From Drechmeria coniospora (taxonomy: Eukaryota > Ascomycota > Sordariomycetes > Hypocreales > Ophiocordycipitaceae): a stretch of 64,000 nt of DNA. The stretch covers positions 2,046,001 to 2,110,000 of the forward strand of contig NC_054391.1 of the NCBI RefSeq assembly GCF_001625195.1. Reading direction: 5' to 3'. Under the pieces are notes generated by a model that was given only the letters and a program-made list of their open reading frames with translations, made no database searches and was not told where the DNA came from. Below are positions 1 to 10,260 of the stretch, in pieces; position 1 is the stretch's first letter, and the number at the start of each line of letters is the position of its first letter. A program made the position numbers and the translations under genes.

Positions 1-168
1 TCTAACGCTCCGAGGTGGGCCACCCGTCTGACTATCCTGTGCGCCGAGCACGCAGGAAGGTGACGGCGAGAATACTGTACAACACCAGCCAGCCAGCCAG
101 CCAGCCTCTGTGACGACAATACGGAATACTTCGATCGACGTTGCCTGGCTCTTTCACGCTATCGGTTG

Positions 169-181
169 CCCCCCCCCCCCC
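169..181. repeat. Poly-C tract, 13 bases
   Basis: Uninterrupted run of 13 C upstream of the first carrier gene. It is one of at least seven G/C homopolymer runs of 11-18 bases in the window. Reading frames crossing it should not be trusted, because run length is error-prone in sequencing. Confidence 0.9.
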
Positions 182-247
182 TTGAGTTTGAGAGCACCAA
201 CCACCAGACAACTGCTCTGGCAGCCGCCTCTTAGAGAACCTCCCGAG

Positions 248-2198
248 ATGGCCTCGCACAGCAGATCCCTCAACAATGACTACTCGGCCGGCCAAACCCC
301 TAGACAACACTCACGGCATGGCACCACGGGTTCGCGCGGCAGCTGGCAGCCTGCCGAGGATGGGGAGCTGCAGAAAATGCAGGGCATGGGCTCGTCCGTT
401 CTCAGCCAAGGCGAGAGGGAACGTGCCGTCGTCTCCTGGGCTTCCCTGCCGCACAAGGACCAGCTGCTCCTCCTCTTCCTGTGCCGCCTCGTCGACTTCC
501 TGCAGGTGGCCTCCCTGCAGGCCTACGTCTTCTATCAGCTCAAGTCCATGGACGATTCTGCCTCGGACGCTCGCATCTCCCAGCAGGCAGGCCTGTTGCA
601 GGGGTGCTTCACCGGCGCCCAGGTAGTCACCGCCATGCTCTGGGGGAAAGCCGCCGATGCAACCTGGTGTGGCCGAAAGTCGGTGCTCGTCGTCGGGCTC
701 GCGGGCACCGCCTTTTCGTGTCTGGGCTACGGATTCGCCACCTCCTTCTGGGCGGCCGCCTTTTGGAGAGCTTTCGGGGGGGGCATCAACGGGACGGTCG
801 GCATCATGTGAGTCTTCTTCAAGTCTCCGTCGTCCATGGTACGATGACGCCGTCGGCACCGGCTGACGATCAACTCAACGCCCACATCTGCCAGTCGCAC
901 CATGATTGCCGAGATTACGAGAGAGAAAAAGTATCAGTCGCGCGCCTTCCTCCTCCTCCCCATGAGCTTCAACGTGGCTGGTATTCTGGGGCCAGGTAAC
1001 GCCGTGCCGTCCACTCGGTTCAGACGAGCTTGTCGCTGACACGGACAGTCATGGGCGGTATCCTCGCCGATCCGGCCAAGACTCTCCCCGGCCTCTTCGG
1101 AGCTGACGCCGTCTTGGGTTACAAGTGGATTCACGACTACCCATTTGCGCTCCCGAGCCTCATCAACTGCGCACTCTTGACCATCGTCACGGCCCTTGTA
1201 TTTCTCTTTCTCCGAGAGGTGAGTGGCGATGAACCCGCTCGGCGTATCCGTCGACGCAAGCTTACCAACGGCCGCAGACGTCCGAGGAGAGACGAGGCAA
1301 GTTTGACTACGGCCTGCATCTGGGTAACCGCATCAAGCAGGCCGTGGTTGGCCAGGCCGTCGTGGCCTATGACCCAGTTCCACGCCGGGACGTTGGCCCC
1401 GTGGAGCTCATGCAAGAAAAGGTGGCGGTCAAGGCTGCAGGCCGGCTTCCATTCCGCCGCATCTGGACGCGCAACGTCCTGTTCACGCTCGTCACGAGCG
1501 CATTCTACGACTTTCACCTCGGCGCCTTTGCCAATATCTGGGCCCTGTTCCTGTCGACGCCGCGCTACACGGCCCACGGATCCGGCCATCAGCGACGTCA
1601 CCTCCCGCTGCTCTTCACCGGCGGCCTCGGCATGCCGGCGTCGACGGTCGGCTTTGCCACCTCGATCCTCGGCATCTTGGGCATGCTGCTCCAGGTCAAG
1701 CTCTACCCCCCGATCCAGCAACGGCTCGGCACCATGCGCTCCTTTCGATACTTTCTCTTCCTCTTCCCCGTTGCCTACTTTGCCGCTCCCTACCTGTCCA
1801 TAGTCCCCTCGTCGACGACGCCACCTCAGCCGGCGGCAGGCCCCTTCATCTGGATCGGCATCATCTTGGTGCTCCTGCTGCAGGTGACGGCACGCACCTT
1901 TACCCTTCCGGCGAGCATCATTTTGCTCAACAACTGCAGTCCTCACCCGAGTGTGCTGGGCACCATCCACGGCCTCGGCCAGAGCGTGTCGGCGGGCTTC
2001 CGCACCGTCGGTCCCGTCATCGGGGCGCGATGGTACGGCTTCGGTCTCGACATCGGCGTCGTCGCATGGGGTTGGTGGGGCGTTGCAGCCCTGTCGGCGG
2101 TGGGCTGCGTCACGGCCATGGGCATGCACGAGGGGAACGGCCACGAGGTAGTTTTGGACGGCGAAGGAGACGATGAATCGGTATCGGAAGGGGATTGA
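248..2198 (+). CDS. MFS transporter, 12-helix type (ZIFL/YCR023C-like)
   Basis: Membrane carrier of the major facilitator superfamily, about 583 residues. I read four exons: 248-807, 895-995, 1049-1218 and 1278-2198; all junctions keep frame and use GTGAGT or GTAACG donors with CAG acceptors. The first helix is near residues 73-97. The loop 2-3 signature is visible as WGKAADATWCGRK (about 132-144), followed by a helix pair ending in GGGINGTVGI, and exon 2 holds the conserved stretch beginning RTMIAEITREKKYQSRAF. A long hydrophilic centre (about 277-350) separates the two six-helix halves, and the C-terminus is acidic. The layout matches fungal MFS proteins related to yeast YCR023C and plant zinc-induced facilitator-like carriers; substrate unknown. 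The ATG at 248 is chosen because it opens the hydrophilic N-terminus in frame after the poly-C leader. Confidence 0.85.
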
Positions 2199-2706
2199 CC
2201 GACGTCTGGTTGGTTGCGATCAACGGATGCGGCGAATTACGACAACGACGATGCCGATGACGACGATGCCGATGACGATGATGGCTTCCAAGTGACATGA
2301 GAAGCATGAATCGGCGGCCTACAATGACGAACACACGACAACAGCGATTTTGGGAGTGAAAGCGTACAGGTCATCGGGCATGGATGTTCCATCACAATGC
2401 GTGCAGGCCGTCTCCGCAAACTGTGCGATCGATGAATAGCTGAATGGGCCAATGATGAGCGGCCTTGACAATCATTGCTTTCACGCCCACCGTGCGTGCG
2501 CTCTCGCTTCCTCACGAAGCTCTCATTGATCCCGTTCAACGCACAAGGTGGCACGAATCGTGCCATGAAGTGGTCGGAACAATGGGTTGAATGACCTTTG
2601 AAACGAACAAGAGTACGTGTTTGGTTAGCTGTGGGATCGTTGGTGATTTCCCTATAAACCCCCCTAGCTTCTACCCAACGCTCAGTCTTCCCGCTCCTAT
2701 TTCTCC
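2199..2706. other. Intergenic, carrier terminator and downstream promoter
   Basis: Holds a GAT/GAC-rich imperfect trinucleotide stretch near 2247-2285 and a TATA-like element near 2653. No coding signal is seen. Confidence 0.5.
2652..2659 (+). promoter_or_regulatory. TATA-like element (CTATAAAC)
   Basis: CTATAAAC lies about 55 bases before the ATG at 2707, followed by a pyrimidine-rich stretch (about 2660-2706) typical of fungal core promoters. Assignment is by position and sequence only. Confidence 0.45.
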
Positions 2707-3693
2707 ATGTCTTTCTGGAGATGTCCCCGAGCTCTTCATTTGCAGTCGCATATCAGGAAGCTGCCTCAAACCCCGGTTCCGACGATGCAGAACCCAATCA
2801 TGTCCTCGGCAGAGAAAGCTAACGAAAGGGACCGCGGAGGTGCAGCCGATCCTGGCGACCATATCGTCGGCGCCCCTGAGTGTGGCCGTGGACTGCGGCC
2901 AACAGGTGGATATGGGTCCGTCGGGACCGACATTTCTTCTCACGGGGCGTACCCGCCCAACGTGTTTGAGGACGGCTCGGATGAGACGGAACTGGAGTAC
3001 CCTCTGCCTCACTCTTTGAATGAATGCAAGGAGGGGAACGGTTCGGATTTGTCGGATCACGATGGTGCGTCGCCTTGGCCAGCGGCAGAAGCCCTCCATC
3101 GACTGGTCGAGGCGACGGCAGATTTCTCGACACCCCATCAGGGCGTGGGTCAAGCCGGCAATGGCGACGACGTTCCCGATCAGCGCCTGGAATCAATGGA
3201 TACCAAATCAAAACTCGAAGTCGTTCTTCCCAGCTTGGAGGACTGGTATGACGAGGGCGAGTTCCTAGACCTTCAAAGTGCCCCCATCAAGTCACCATCC
3301 GCAGACTCTGTGCACGAATTTACCATCTCCGAGCGTCGAGGTGACACTTTTGGTTCTGTTCCAAACGAGGCTGCGGCTGTGGCTGCGGCTGTTGGTGGCA
3401 CTGCCAATGTGCTCTCAGCCGTCAACAATAATGACGATGGGGTCAACGTCATGGCGCCCGTCGTTCAACCGACCGAACAGGAACCGTCGGTGGTCAACAT
3501 CAAGATTCAGGTAGAAGACGGACGCACGACGGATGTGGTCTTGGGCGAGACGACGACGGTCGACGGCAGACGCTTTTTGGAAGTAACAATCCAGTACCCA
3601 GCAGCAAAGAGGCGACGGGTGACAGAGGACGATGGCGGGCGGGGTGACACAAGGCGAAGGCGCCAAGATGGACCAATTTCCGGCTTGCTTTGA
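2707..3693 (+). CDS. Hypothetical acidic protein with C-terminal basic cluster
   Basis: Intronless frame of 328 residues, not recognised. The protein is rich in D, E, G and S, with a low-complexity alanine/valine stretch near 219-228. Its C-terminal 45 residues turn strongly basic, with AAKRRRV followed by DTRRRRQDG, which looks like a nuclear localisation signal. The segment just before it (about 258-300) has alternating hydrophobic and charged residues, such as VVNIKIQVEDGRTTDVVLG and RFLEVTIQYP, that could form a small beta domain. A TATA-like box sits 55 bases upstream and supports transcription. The ATG at 2785 (MQNPIMSS) is an alternative start. No membrane segment or signal peptide. 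Nuclear location is inferred from the basic cluster only. Confidence 0.6.
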   Translation: MSFWRCPRALHLQSHIRKLPQTPVPTMQNPIMSSAEKANERDRGGAADPGDHIVGAPECGRGLRPTGGYGSVGTDISSHGAYPPNVFEDGSDETELEYPLPHSLNECKEGNGSDLSDHDGASPWPAAEALHRLVEATADFSTPHQGVGQAGNGDDVPDQRLESMDTKSKLEVVLPSLEDWYDEGEFLDLQSAPIKSPSADSVHEFTISERRGDTFGSVPNEAAAVAAAVGGTANVLSAVNNNDDGVNVMAPVVQPTEQEPSVVNIKIQVEDGRTTDVVLGETTTVDGRRFLEVTIQYPAAKRRRVTEDDGGRGDTRRRRQDGPISGLL

Positions 3694-4284
3694 GCATCCA
3701 CTGGTTTCAGGCCATGTGAATTCTCTCGCTCACTGGCTTGGGAGCAGATCTACTTTCCCTGGCCTGGGAGCACATCTGCTTTTACTGGCCTGGGAGCACG
3801 CCAACTCTCGTCGGCTTGGGGACGTCCGAACTCTCACCCGTTTGGGAACATCACAGGGCATGCGGATGAAAGGAATGGTAGAGAGGGGTCCACTGAATGG
3901 CATGACAGTGAATTTGGCAATGCGTCGATGGATAAGATAGACAGTGGCTGAATGGAATTGTTGATTGTGCATCACCTTCTCTTTCTCTCCAGTGCTTCCT
4001 GATGCATGGCGGCGAGTCCGAATGTGCATGCGTCAGTCCTACTAGTGGTATGTTGCTGTAGATCTCAAGCACGTAATGCCGGCTATCATGAGTGGTGAGT
4101 GGAATGAGTCATTGACCGCCTCCCTCATCATGGATGCCCTTGGCTAATTCATACCCACGCACACTACGCATAGTCCTGCGTGCCTACTCGTAACGCATCT
4201 CAGCCGCGTGCATGTACCTGCCGCACAGCTGTATTCCTTCTTGTTCGCGTGCATCTTCGTATGCATTAACTGGTGAACTAGCTC

Positions 4285-4330
4285 ACCAATCTCCCACCGA
4301 TCTCCCACCGATCTCCCACCTGTCTCTCAC
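4285..4330. repeat. Short tandem repeat, CTCCCACCGAT unit
   Basis: About three to four tandem 11-base units of CTCCCACCGAT, drifting to CTCCCACCTGT and CTCTCACC at the 3' side. It appears related to the larger CCTTCCTCTCA array just downstream. Confidence 0.7.
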
Positions 4331-4423
4331 CTTGCGCATACCTTGCTCTCACCTTCTCGCCATCCCCTCAGCCTCCTCCTACCTTCCTCGTATCTTCCTC
4401 GCACCTTCCTTTTACCTTACTCG

Positions 4424-4515
4424 CGCCTTCCTCTCACCTTCCTCTCACCTTCCTCTCACCTTCCTCTCACCTTCCTCTCACCTTCCTCTCACCCTCTACT
4501 CACCTTCCTCTCACC
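4424..4515. repeat. Pyrimidine minisatellite, CCTTCCTCTCA unit
   Basis: About seven nearly perfect 11-base units of CCTTCCTCTCA. The C+T-only strand asymmetry is marked. It begins as degenerate CCTTCCTCGTA-type units from about 4380. Confidence 0.85.
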
Positions 4516-5123
4516 GCGACGCACACCGCCGTGCCGGGCGGCGGCGGACGGTCCCCCTTCGGTGACGCTAAGCCCAGACAGGCAGCCAAGACGCAAGTGC
4601 CGGACGGGCCGGGCTGCGAGCATCATCTGCCGGCCCCACAGAACGGCCGGTGGGGCGGGAGGCTGCTCACACTGGCCCTGGATTGTCCCAGCCATTGGCC
4701 AACCATCTTCCACTGAGCCTCATGAACAAGCGACGAGAGAGCGACGGCCAGCCTGGCACAGAGCCCTCTAGACTGGGCTCCCTACGACTGTACCTGGCCG
4801 TGGATCCTCGGCGGGCGCCGTGCTTGAACGTGGAACGTCCCCATGCGGAAGCCAAGACGCAGGCTCGGTTCCGAAAGGTGCCGCGTCGTCGACTCCGTCC
4901 AACTACTACGGTAAAGCAGATGAAATGCGACGGGGCCAGGATTCGTCATCCATGCACCGGTCTCGATCTCAACATGGCTGAAAAAACACTTGTATGCTTT
5001 TCCCCTCAACCGTGCCCTGGATGATTGGTAATTACACTACAAGCTGCTGGCACACTTTACACTTGCGTCTGCCACGATGTTGTCAGGTCCCGCCCGCTGC
5101 CCGGTCACCAGCAGCTAGCTAAA

Positions 5124-5132
5124 CTATAAAAA
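5124..5132 (+). promoter_or_regulatory. TATA box (CTATAAAAA)
   Basis: CTATAAAAA about 170 bases before the ATG at 5300, followed by a C-run (5197-5208) and a CT-rich leader. It shows that the reading frame opening nearer the TATA box (without an ATG) is leader rather than protein. Confidence 0.55.
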
Positions 5133-5299
5133 CCTTGCGCGAGTCGCTGCCCCTCGGCCTGTATCTGTGCACACCGCGCCAGGCTGGGTCCCGGATCCCC
5201 CCCCCCCCTTTCTCATGCTCTCTGATCATCCCCATCCGTCATCCGATCTGCCCCTCTCTTTCTTCTCCTTCATCTTCGTCTTCTTGCTGCTGGACGTTG

Positions 5300-7009
5300 A
5301 TGCCACCTCAGTCGGTCGATGACACGCCTCCGCACGCCATGACAGCCTCCGTGCGTGGCGCGGATGCGGGTTCCCGTCCCGACCCCCGTTCCGGCACCGG
5401 CACCGGCACCGGCACCGGCTCCCCCGCCGATGCTTCCTCCGGTAAAGGGGAGGAGGCCAAGGGAGGCGATCAAGAGTCTGCTCCCCCTCCTGCTCCCTCT
5501 CCCCTCGATCTGGCCCACCTCGGTCGCCGGCGTCCGCCCCTCTTCGCCCACTGGCTCGCCGAGGTCGGCTTCGTCACCACCATCGTCCTCTCCATGATGC
5601 TGAGCGAGTACTTCATCAGCGGATTCAGCATCGTGCTGCCGCCCCTCGCCGACGCCCTCGACATCGCCATCGCCGCCCGCACCTGGCCCGCCGGCGTCAC
5701 GAACCTCACCACCGCTGCCCTCCTCCAACCCTGCGCCCGGCTCTGTGACCTCTACGGCAGCCGCGTCGTCTTCCTCGCCGGTCACGCCTGGCTCCTCCTC
5801 TGGTCCATCGTCGCCGGCTTCAGCACGAGCCCCATCATGCTCATCCTCTGCCGCGCCATGCAGGGCATCGGGCCCGCCGCCTTCCTCCCCGCCGGCCTCG
5901 CCCTCCTGAGCCAGACGTACCGACCGGGCCCGCGTAAGAACCTCGTCTTCGCCATCTACGGTGCCTTTGCCTGCCTCGGCTTCTACGTCGGCATCTTCGT
6001 CGGCGCCCTCGCCGTCGCCTTCCTCACCTGGCGGTGGTACTTTTGGATCGGCGCCGCCGTCGGTTTCGCCATCGCCCTCGCCGCCCTACTGACGACCATC
6101 CCTCGGTCCGAGAGAGCGGTCGACCCGAACGTCAGCATGGACTGGTGGGGGGTCGTCACCATCGTCCCCGGTCTCATCCTCGTCGTCTTCGCCTTCACCG
6201 ACGGCGGCCACGCGCCCGACGGATGGCGGACGCCCTACGTCTACCTCTCTCTCCTCGCCGGCCTGATCTTCCTCGCCGCAGCCGTGTACGTCGAAGGCTG
6301 GGTCGCGAAGCAACCGCTGCTCTCGCCTGAAATCTTTCGCCAGCGGCGAGGCCTCAAGCGACTCATGGGCGCCCTCTTCTGCTCCTACGGCGTCTTCGGC
6401 CTCTTCCTCTTCTACGCCAGCTTCTACATTGAGACGGTCATGCATGCGTCCGCCATGCTCACGGCCGCTTGGTTCACCCCCATGGCTGTTGGCGGCATGA
6501 TCCTCGCCATCACCGGCGGCTTCATCCTCCATCTCGTCCCCAACCGCATCCTCATGGTCATATCCTGCCTCGGCTTTCTTCTCTCGACCCTCCTCTTTGC
6601 CCTCATGCCGGAGGAAGGGTCGACGAGCTTCCTGTACTGGGCCTACATCTTCCCCGCCATGCTTGGCGGCACCATCGGCGTCGACATCACTTTTAACGTC
6701 ACCAACGTCTACATCACCACCGCCATGCCGCGCCGCCACCAGGCCGCCGCCGGAGGGCTCATCAACAGCCTCCTCTACCTCGGCATCGCCTTCTGGTTGG
6801 GAATCGCTGAGCTCGCCGTCTCGGCCAAGGTCGAGGCCGACGGACGGGAGTTGGACCCCCGGACCCAGTACCAGATCGGTTTCTGGACCGGCGTCGCCCT
6901 CTCTGTCGTCTCCTTGGCGTTGACTGTGACCGTCAAGATGGGCCAAGCAGAGGCGGCCCTGACGGCCGACGAAAAGGCCGAGCTCGAGCGGCAGAGCGAA
7001 GACTCGTGA
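5300..7009 (+). CDS. MFS transporter, 14-helix drug:H+ antiporter type
   Basis: Intronless gene for a 569-residue membrane carrier. The start is the ATG at 5300, since the frame upstream lacks an earlier ATG and lies in leader sequence. A hydrophilic N-terminus (1-80) contains a GTGTGTGTG run coded by (ACCGGC)n and a proline-rich stretch. Helices begin near residue 88. Motif A is a variant, ARLCDLYGSRVVF (about 146-158), and motif B is CRAMQGIGPAAFLPAG (about 184-199), typical of the DHA2 (14-helix) family, as are the length and the number of hydrophobic segments. Relatives include yeast ATR1-type and mycotoxin-efflux carriers, which export toxic compounds or borate with proton exchange. The substrate cannot be told from sequence. 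It has no biosynthetic neighbours, so a role in toxin self-protection is not supported here. Confidence 0.9.
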   Translation: MPPQSVDDTPPHAMTASVRGADAGSRPDPRSGTGTGTGTGSPADASSGKGEEAKGGDQESAPPPAPSPLDLAHLGRRRPPLFAHWLAEVGFVTTIVLSMMLSEYFISGFSIVLPPLADALDIAIAARTWPAGVTNLTTAALLQPCARLCDLYGSRVVFLAGHAWLLLWSIVAGFSTSPIMLILCRAMQGIGPAAFLPAGLALLSQTYRPGPRKNLVFAIYGAFACLGFYVGIFVGALAVAFLTWRWYFWIGAAVGFAIALAALLTTIPRSERAVDPNVSMDWWGVVTIVPGLILVVFAFTDGGHAPDGWRTPYVYLSLLAGLIFLAAAVYVEGWVAKQPLLSPEIFRQRRGLKRLMGALFCSYGVFGLFLFYASFYIETVMHASAMLTAAWFTPMAVGGMILAITGGFILHLVPNRILMVISCLGFLLSTLLFALMPEEGSTSFLYWAYIFPAMLGGTIGVDITFNVTNVYITTAMPRRHQAAAGGLINSLLYLGIAFWLGIAELAVSAKVEADGRELDPRTQYQIGFWTGVALSVVSLALTVTVKMGQAEAALTADEKAELERQSEDS

Positions 7010-8350
7010 CACGGGTGGAGGCCAAGATGCCGTGATGCATCGTCCGACACGATGCTCCGCCAGGGAGGTCGTACAAAATAGATAATAATAGATTCATATG
7101 CTCCATTCCGCACCGTGCCCATCCAATCTGCTTACCCAGTACCCCGCATCGTATGTTTGTCAAGTCCCTCACGTCCTGCAATTACGGCACCTGACAGTCG
7201 TGTCCCCGGACACGTACGCGACTTGTCCAGGGTTCTAGACCATCTTCATCCCGAGCCTGACCCTTTGGAGTGGGCGTAAAAGGCCTGCTTGGCGGCGTTT
7301 TCACATGAACAGAACGATGCCCTGAACGGCGTGGTTCAAGACGCTCCACTTCATTGTGCGAGACCTTCGATTGTCTCTTATGTAGTAACTCTGTCACGGT
7401 TCCTCCGGAAGACTTCCACCGCCAAGCGAGTCCCAGCAATCGGAAACTTTTGGGTGTGTTGAGGCTCACGGCCAGAAAATCAAGAAAGTAAAACGTCACC
7501 CGTAAGAATTTACCATGCAAAGAAGGAAAGGACGGCAACATCGCACGTGCCAGTGTGGCCCGACCCGTGCCATCGTCAACATCGTCCGCCGTCCGTAGCT
7601 AGCCGTGCAAGCCGCACACTCTTACCTTACCCTATAGAAATAACAGCAGCATCTCAATTGCACGTACGTCTTGGCCATCCGTCAACGAAAACGCAGCGTT
7701 TAGCAAACATCCATCCATGTAAAAGTCGTGTTCATTTGCCCTGCAAATCATCATGTACCGTCGTCTACTGCGAACGAATCAATCATTCGGTTGGAAGCTT
7801 CGGTTGAAAGCCCCAAGAGCATCAGATCGCCCCTCGACGCCCGCATGTCCATTCCATCTCTCCATTCCCTCTCTTCACCGAGCCAAGCCATGTCGAGCAG
7901 CGTGCGGATGTAGGAATCCTCCCTTGTACGCCTCGCCAGAACCTTGTGCATATGTGCGCGACTGAGACTATCGGCTGGCCAATCCATTCGCTTCGGTCCC
8001 CTTCAAGAACGAACAATAGGAAGGATAGGAAAATGCGCCGAAAAACAGGTCCATGAAATTAGTACTCTTCACCGCTTAAGTAAACTATTGAGTCCCGTCT
8101 TCCTATCCTCTAGATATACGCTGCATCTCGTGTCGTATTATCAAATCCAGAAACAGTAGTCGGTGAGCCCTGCGTTGCGAACAATGAACATCAATCCATG
8201 AAACACGTCGACCCCTTCAGTCAGCTATGTCTGAAGAGAATGGCAGACGGACCTAGGCGATGGCGACATCAGCCGTGATGGCGGTGGAAAATGCCCGCGG
8301 AAAGGGGCGTAAGAGAAGTGACAATGCGTACAGCTAGGCCAGGACCCGGG
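7010..8350. other. Intergenic between convergent genes
   Basis: Gap between the 3' ends of the 14-helix carrier and the minus-strand zinc-finger gene. I see no coding signal, repeat array or RNA gene. Confidence 0.5.
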
Positions 8351-10260
8351 TTACGTTCCCAGCACTGTCGTGTGCAGCATCTCGGGTGGGCATGCCGCGG
8401 CCTTCTTGACCGGCCGCGCACTCTCCATGCTCATCACCCGTCCCCACGAGGCTGGTCGCTTGTGCGGTACGGGCGTTGCAGGCCGGACCGTCGGCAGCTG
8501 ACTCGGGTTGATGGCGTAGTCGTAGATGGCCGGTGACATGCCGGCTTGCGGAGAATAGGAGTAGAGGGAATCGGTCGGGCACCAAGACTGGTGCGGATTC
8601 TGCTCCATGAGCAGGGCATTATGCATCGCGTACACGAGGGTCGCGTCCCCGGACGGAGTCGCGTCCCACTGCTTCGGCACCCCGTGGGGCGTTTCCGGCG
8701 CAAGCTTGGGCGCGTCGGTCGGCCACGCCGTCTCGTTCGGGATCGGGAACGGCGTACCTGGGTGCGGCCCGGACGACGGCTCATCGGCCATGACGGTATC
8801 GCCACTGTCGACGGTGCTCATCCCGTGGAGGGAAGTGGCGATGCCAGGTCCGCCGTTGGCGCCGGCCACGACACTCGCCTGCGTTGGCGCCGGCGCCGCC
8901 GTTGGCCCCGGTGCTGCCGTCGGCGTGGGCGGCCTGGACGCACGTTTCCCCTGTCGGCTCGGCAGCCTGAACACGGATTGAGTCAGGCTCGATCGGCTCG
9001 ATCGTCGCTTTGTGAGGGTAAATGTTGAGGCGCCGTCATCCTCGACCTTGGGGGAGCTCGCGCTCGTCGCGGAATGCCCAGCCGTGTCAATCAGGCAGAG
9101 GCTCCGGTAGGGCAGCTGGAAGTACACGTCAATCTCGCGCGGCGGCGGCGTCGACGGCGCCGTAAAGGGTGCGGTGCCGAGGATGTAGGCGAGTCGAACG
9201 AGCGTCGAGTTGTCGTTGCCGAGGTGGCGGCACTTGAGCATGCGCCTCAAGTCCCCGGACGACCGCGGGCACCACGACAGCTGCTGTCTCTTCTCCTTGG
9301 GCCAGATGCACGTCTTCCAGGTGTGCTTGACCTGCGTCTGGCGCATCAGATTCTGGACGAGCACGTTGTACTCCCAACGCCGGACGTCGAGGCCGTCCTC
9401 GAAGTGCTTGGCAATGTGCTCAAAGAGCTTGTCCCGGGTGGCGGCGGCGTCGTCGGCAGCGTGGGCCTCGAACAGCCGTTCTCTGCAGGCGTCGAAGCCG
9501 CAGGCGAAGACGACCTGGGCACACAGCTCCGTGCGGGCAACGCTGTTGGGCAGGGCGCGCATCCTGTGAGCCTCCTTGGCGTGCGTGCTGTACGATCTCT
9601 CGGTGGAGAAGGAAAGTTGACAGCCCTTGGTGCGGCAGATCCAGACGACGTCGGAACCGTGGAAGTTGTGCAGGTGCTTCTTGAAGTCGCTCTTGCGACC
9701 GAATCCGACGGGGTTCGCGTCGAGAAAGCACATGGGGCACTGGTACTTCTTCGTCGTCGGCGCCACAAGCCGCGGAGATGGGCGCGAGGTGACGTCGCCG
9801 AGGGTCAGCGGGAGGGGCAGCGGCAGCGGAGAGGGAACCGGCCCCGGCGAGTCGAGCCACGAGCGTCCGGCCATCTTGGTCGTCTCCGGATCGTGACGGG
9901 CGGCCTTCCACTCCGCCGCGGGCTCGGGCCAAGTGCACCGGGTGTGAATGGAGCCGCCGTCGGATCGGCACTGGGACGCCTCCGAGCTTGTCCAGGCCAG
10001 CGACGGAGCGCTGGGATTGCTGAGAAGGGTGGCAGTCGAGAAGGTCGAGGCTCCCGCTGGGAGTTGTTAGCCATCCGGACAGGTCGGACCGACGGGGCAG
10101 ACGCAGCAGGAGACGTTCTCTTACAGGAGTCGGGTGAACCGGTGAGGGCGCAGAGGAGGCTGGGAACGCCATAGCGCTGAACGAGGAGGAGGAGCTGGCG
10201 GTGATCCTCGTCCGTCAACGGTCTTACGTTGGCGTCGTCTGCTTGGCGGTAGTGGTACAT
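8351..10260 (-). CDS. C2H2 zinc-finger transcription factor (paralog A)
   Basis: Probable nuclear DNA-binding regulator, about 613 residues in two exons: 10260-10125 and 10056-8351. The 68-base intron has a GTAAGA donor, a GGCTAAC branch site and a CAG acceptor, and restores frame into the long exon. The N-terminal exon has a short helix, DEDHRQLLLLVQRYGVPSLL. Zinc ligands: C152, C155, H174, H178 (KYQCPMC to HNFH); then C186, C191, H204, H209; then a third degenerate C/H set around CGFDACRERLFEAH and HIAKHF. A conserved helical block follows (about residues 270-335, including RRMLKCRHLGN). The C-terminal 270 residues are low in complexity and rich in P, A, S and T, as in activation regions. 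A paralog lies at 56726-58370. Targets unknown. An internal ATG at 9874 would give 507 residues. Confidence 0.8.

Larger units (their letters stand above)
3694..5299. other. Intergenic with pyrimidine-rich repeats
   Basis: A 1.6 kb gap. It contains degenerate CTGGCYTGGGAGCA-like short repeats near 3730-3800, two blocks of pyrimidine-rich tandem repeats (4285-4330 and 4424-4515), and the promoter of the next carrier. Open frames across 4.2-4.8 kb are products of the repeats and are not supported. Confidence 0.6.

Noticed and set aside
5135..5299. N-terminal extension of the 14-helix carrier
   Set aside because: The frame opens at a non-ATG codon directly after the TATA box and crosses a C12 run; it is leader DNA.
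6086..7012. 308-codon open frame on the minus strand opposite the 14-helix carrier
   Set aside because: Low-complexity, acidic shadow of a GC-rich membrane-protein gene; no domain and no independent promoter.
9074..10174. 366-codon plus-strand frame opposite zinc-finger paralog A
   Set aside because: Mirror of the zinc-finger coding sequence with R/G/V-rich composition; the minus strand has zinc motifs and splice signals.
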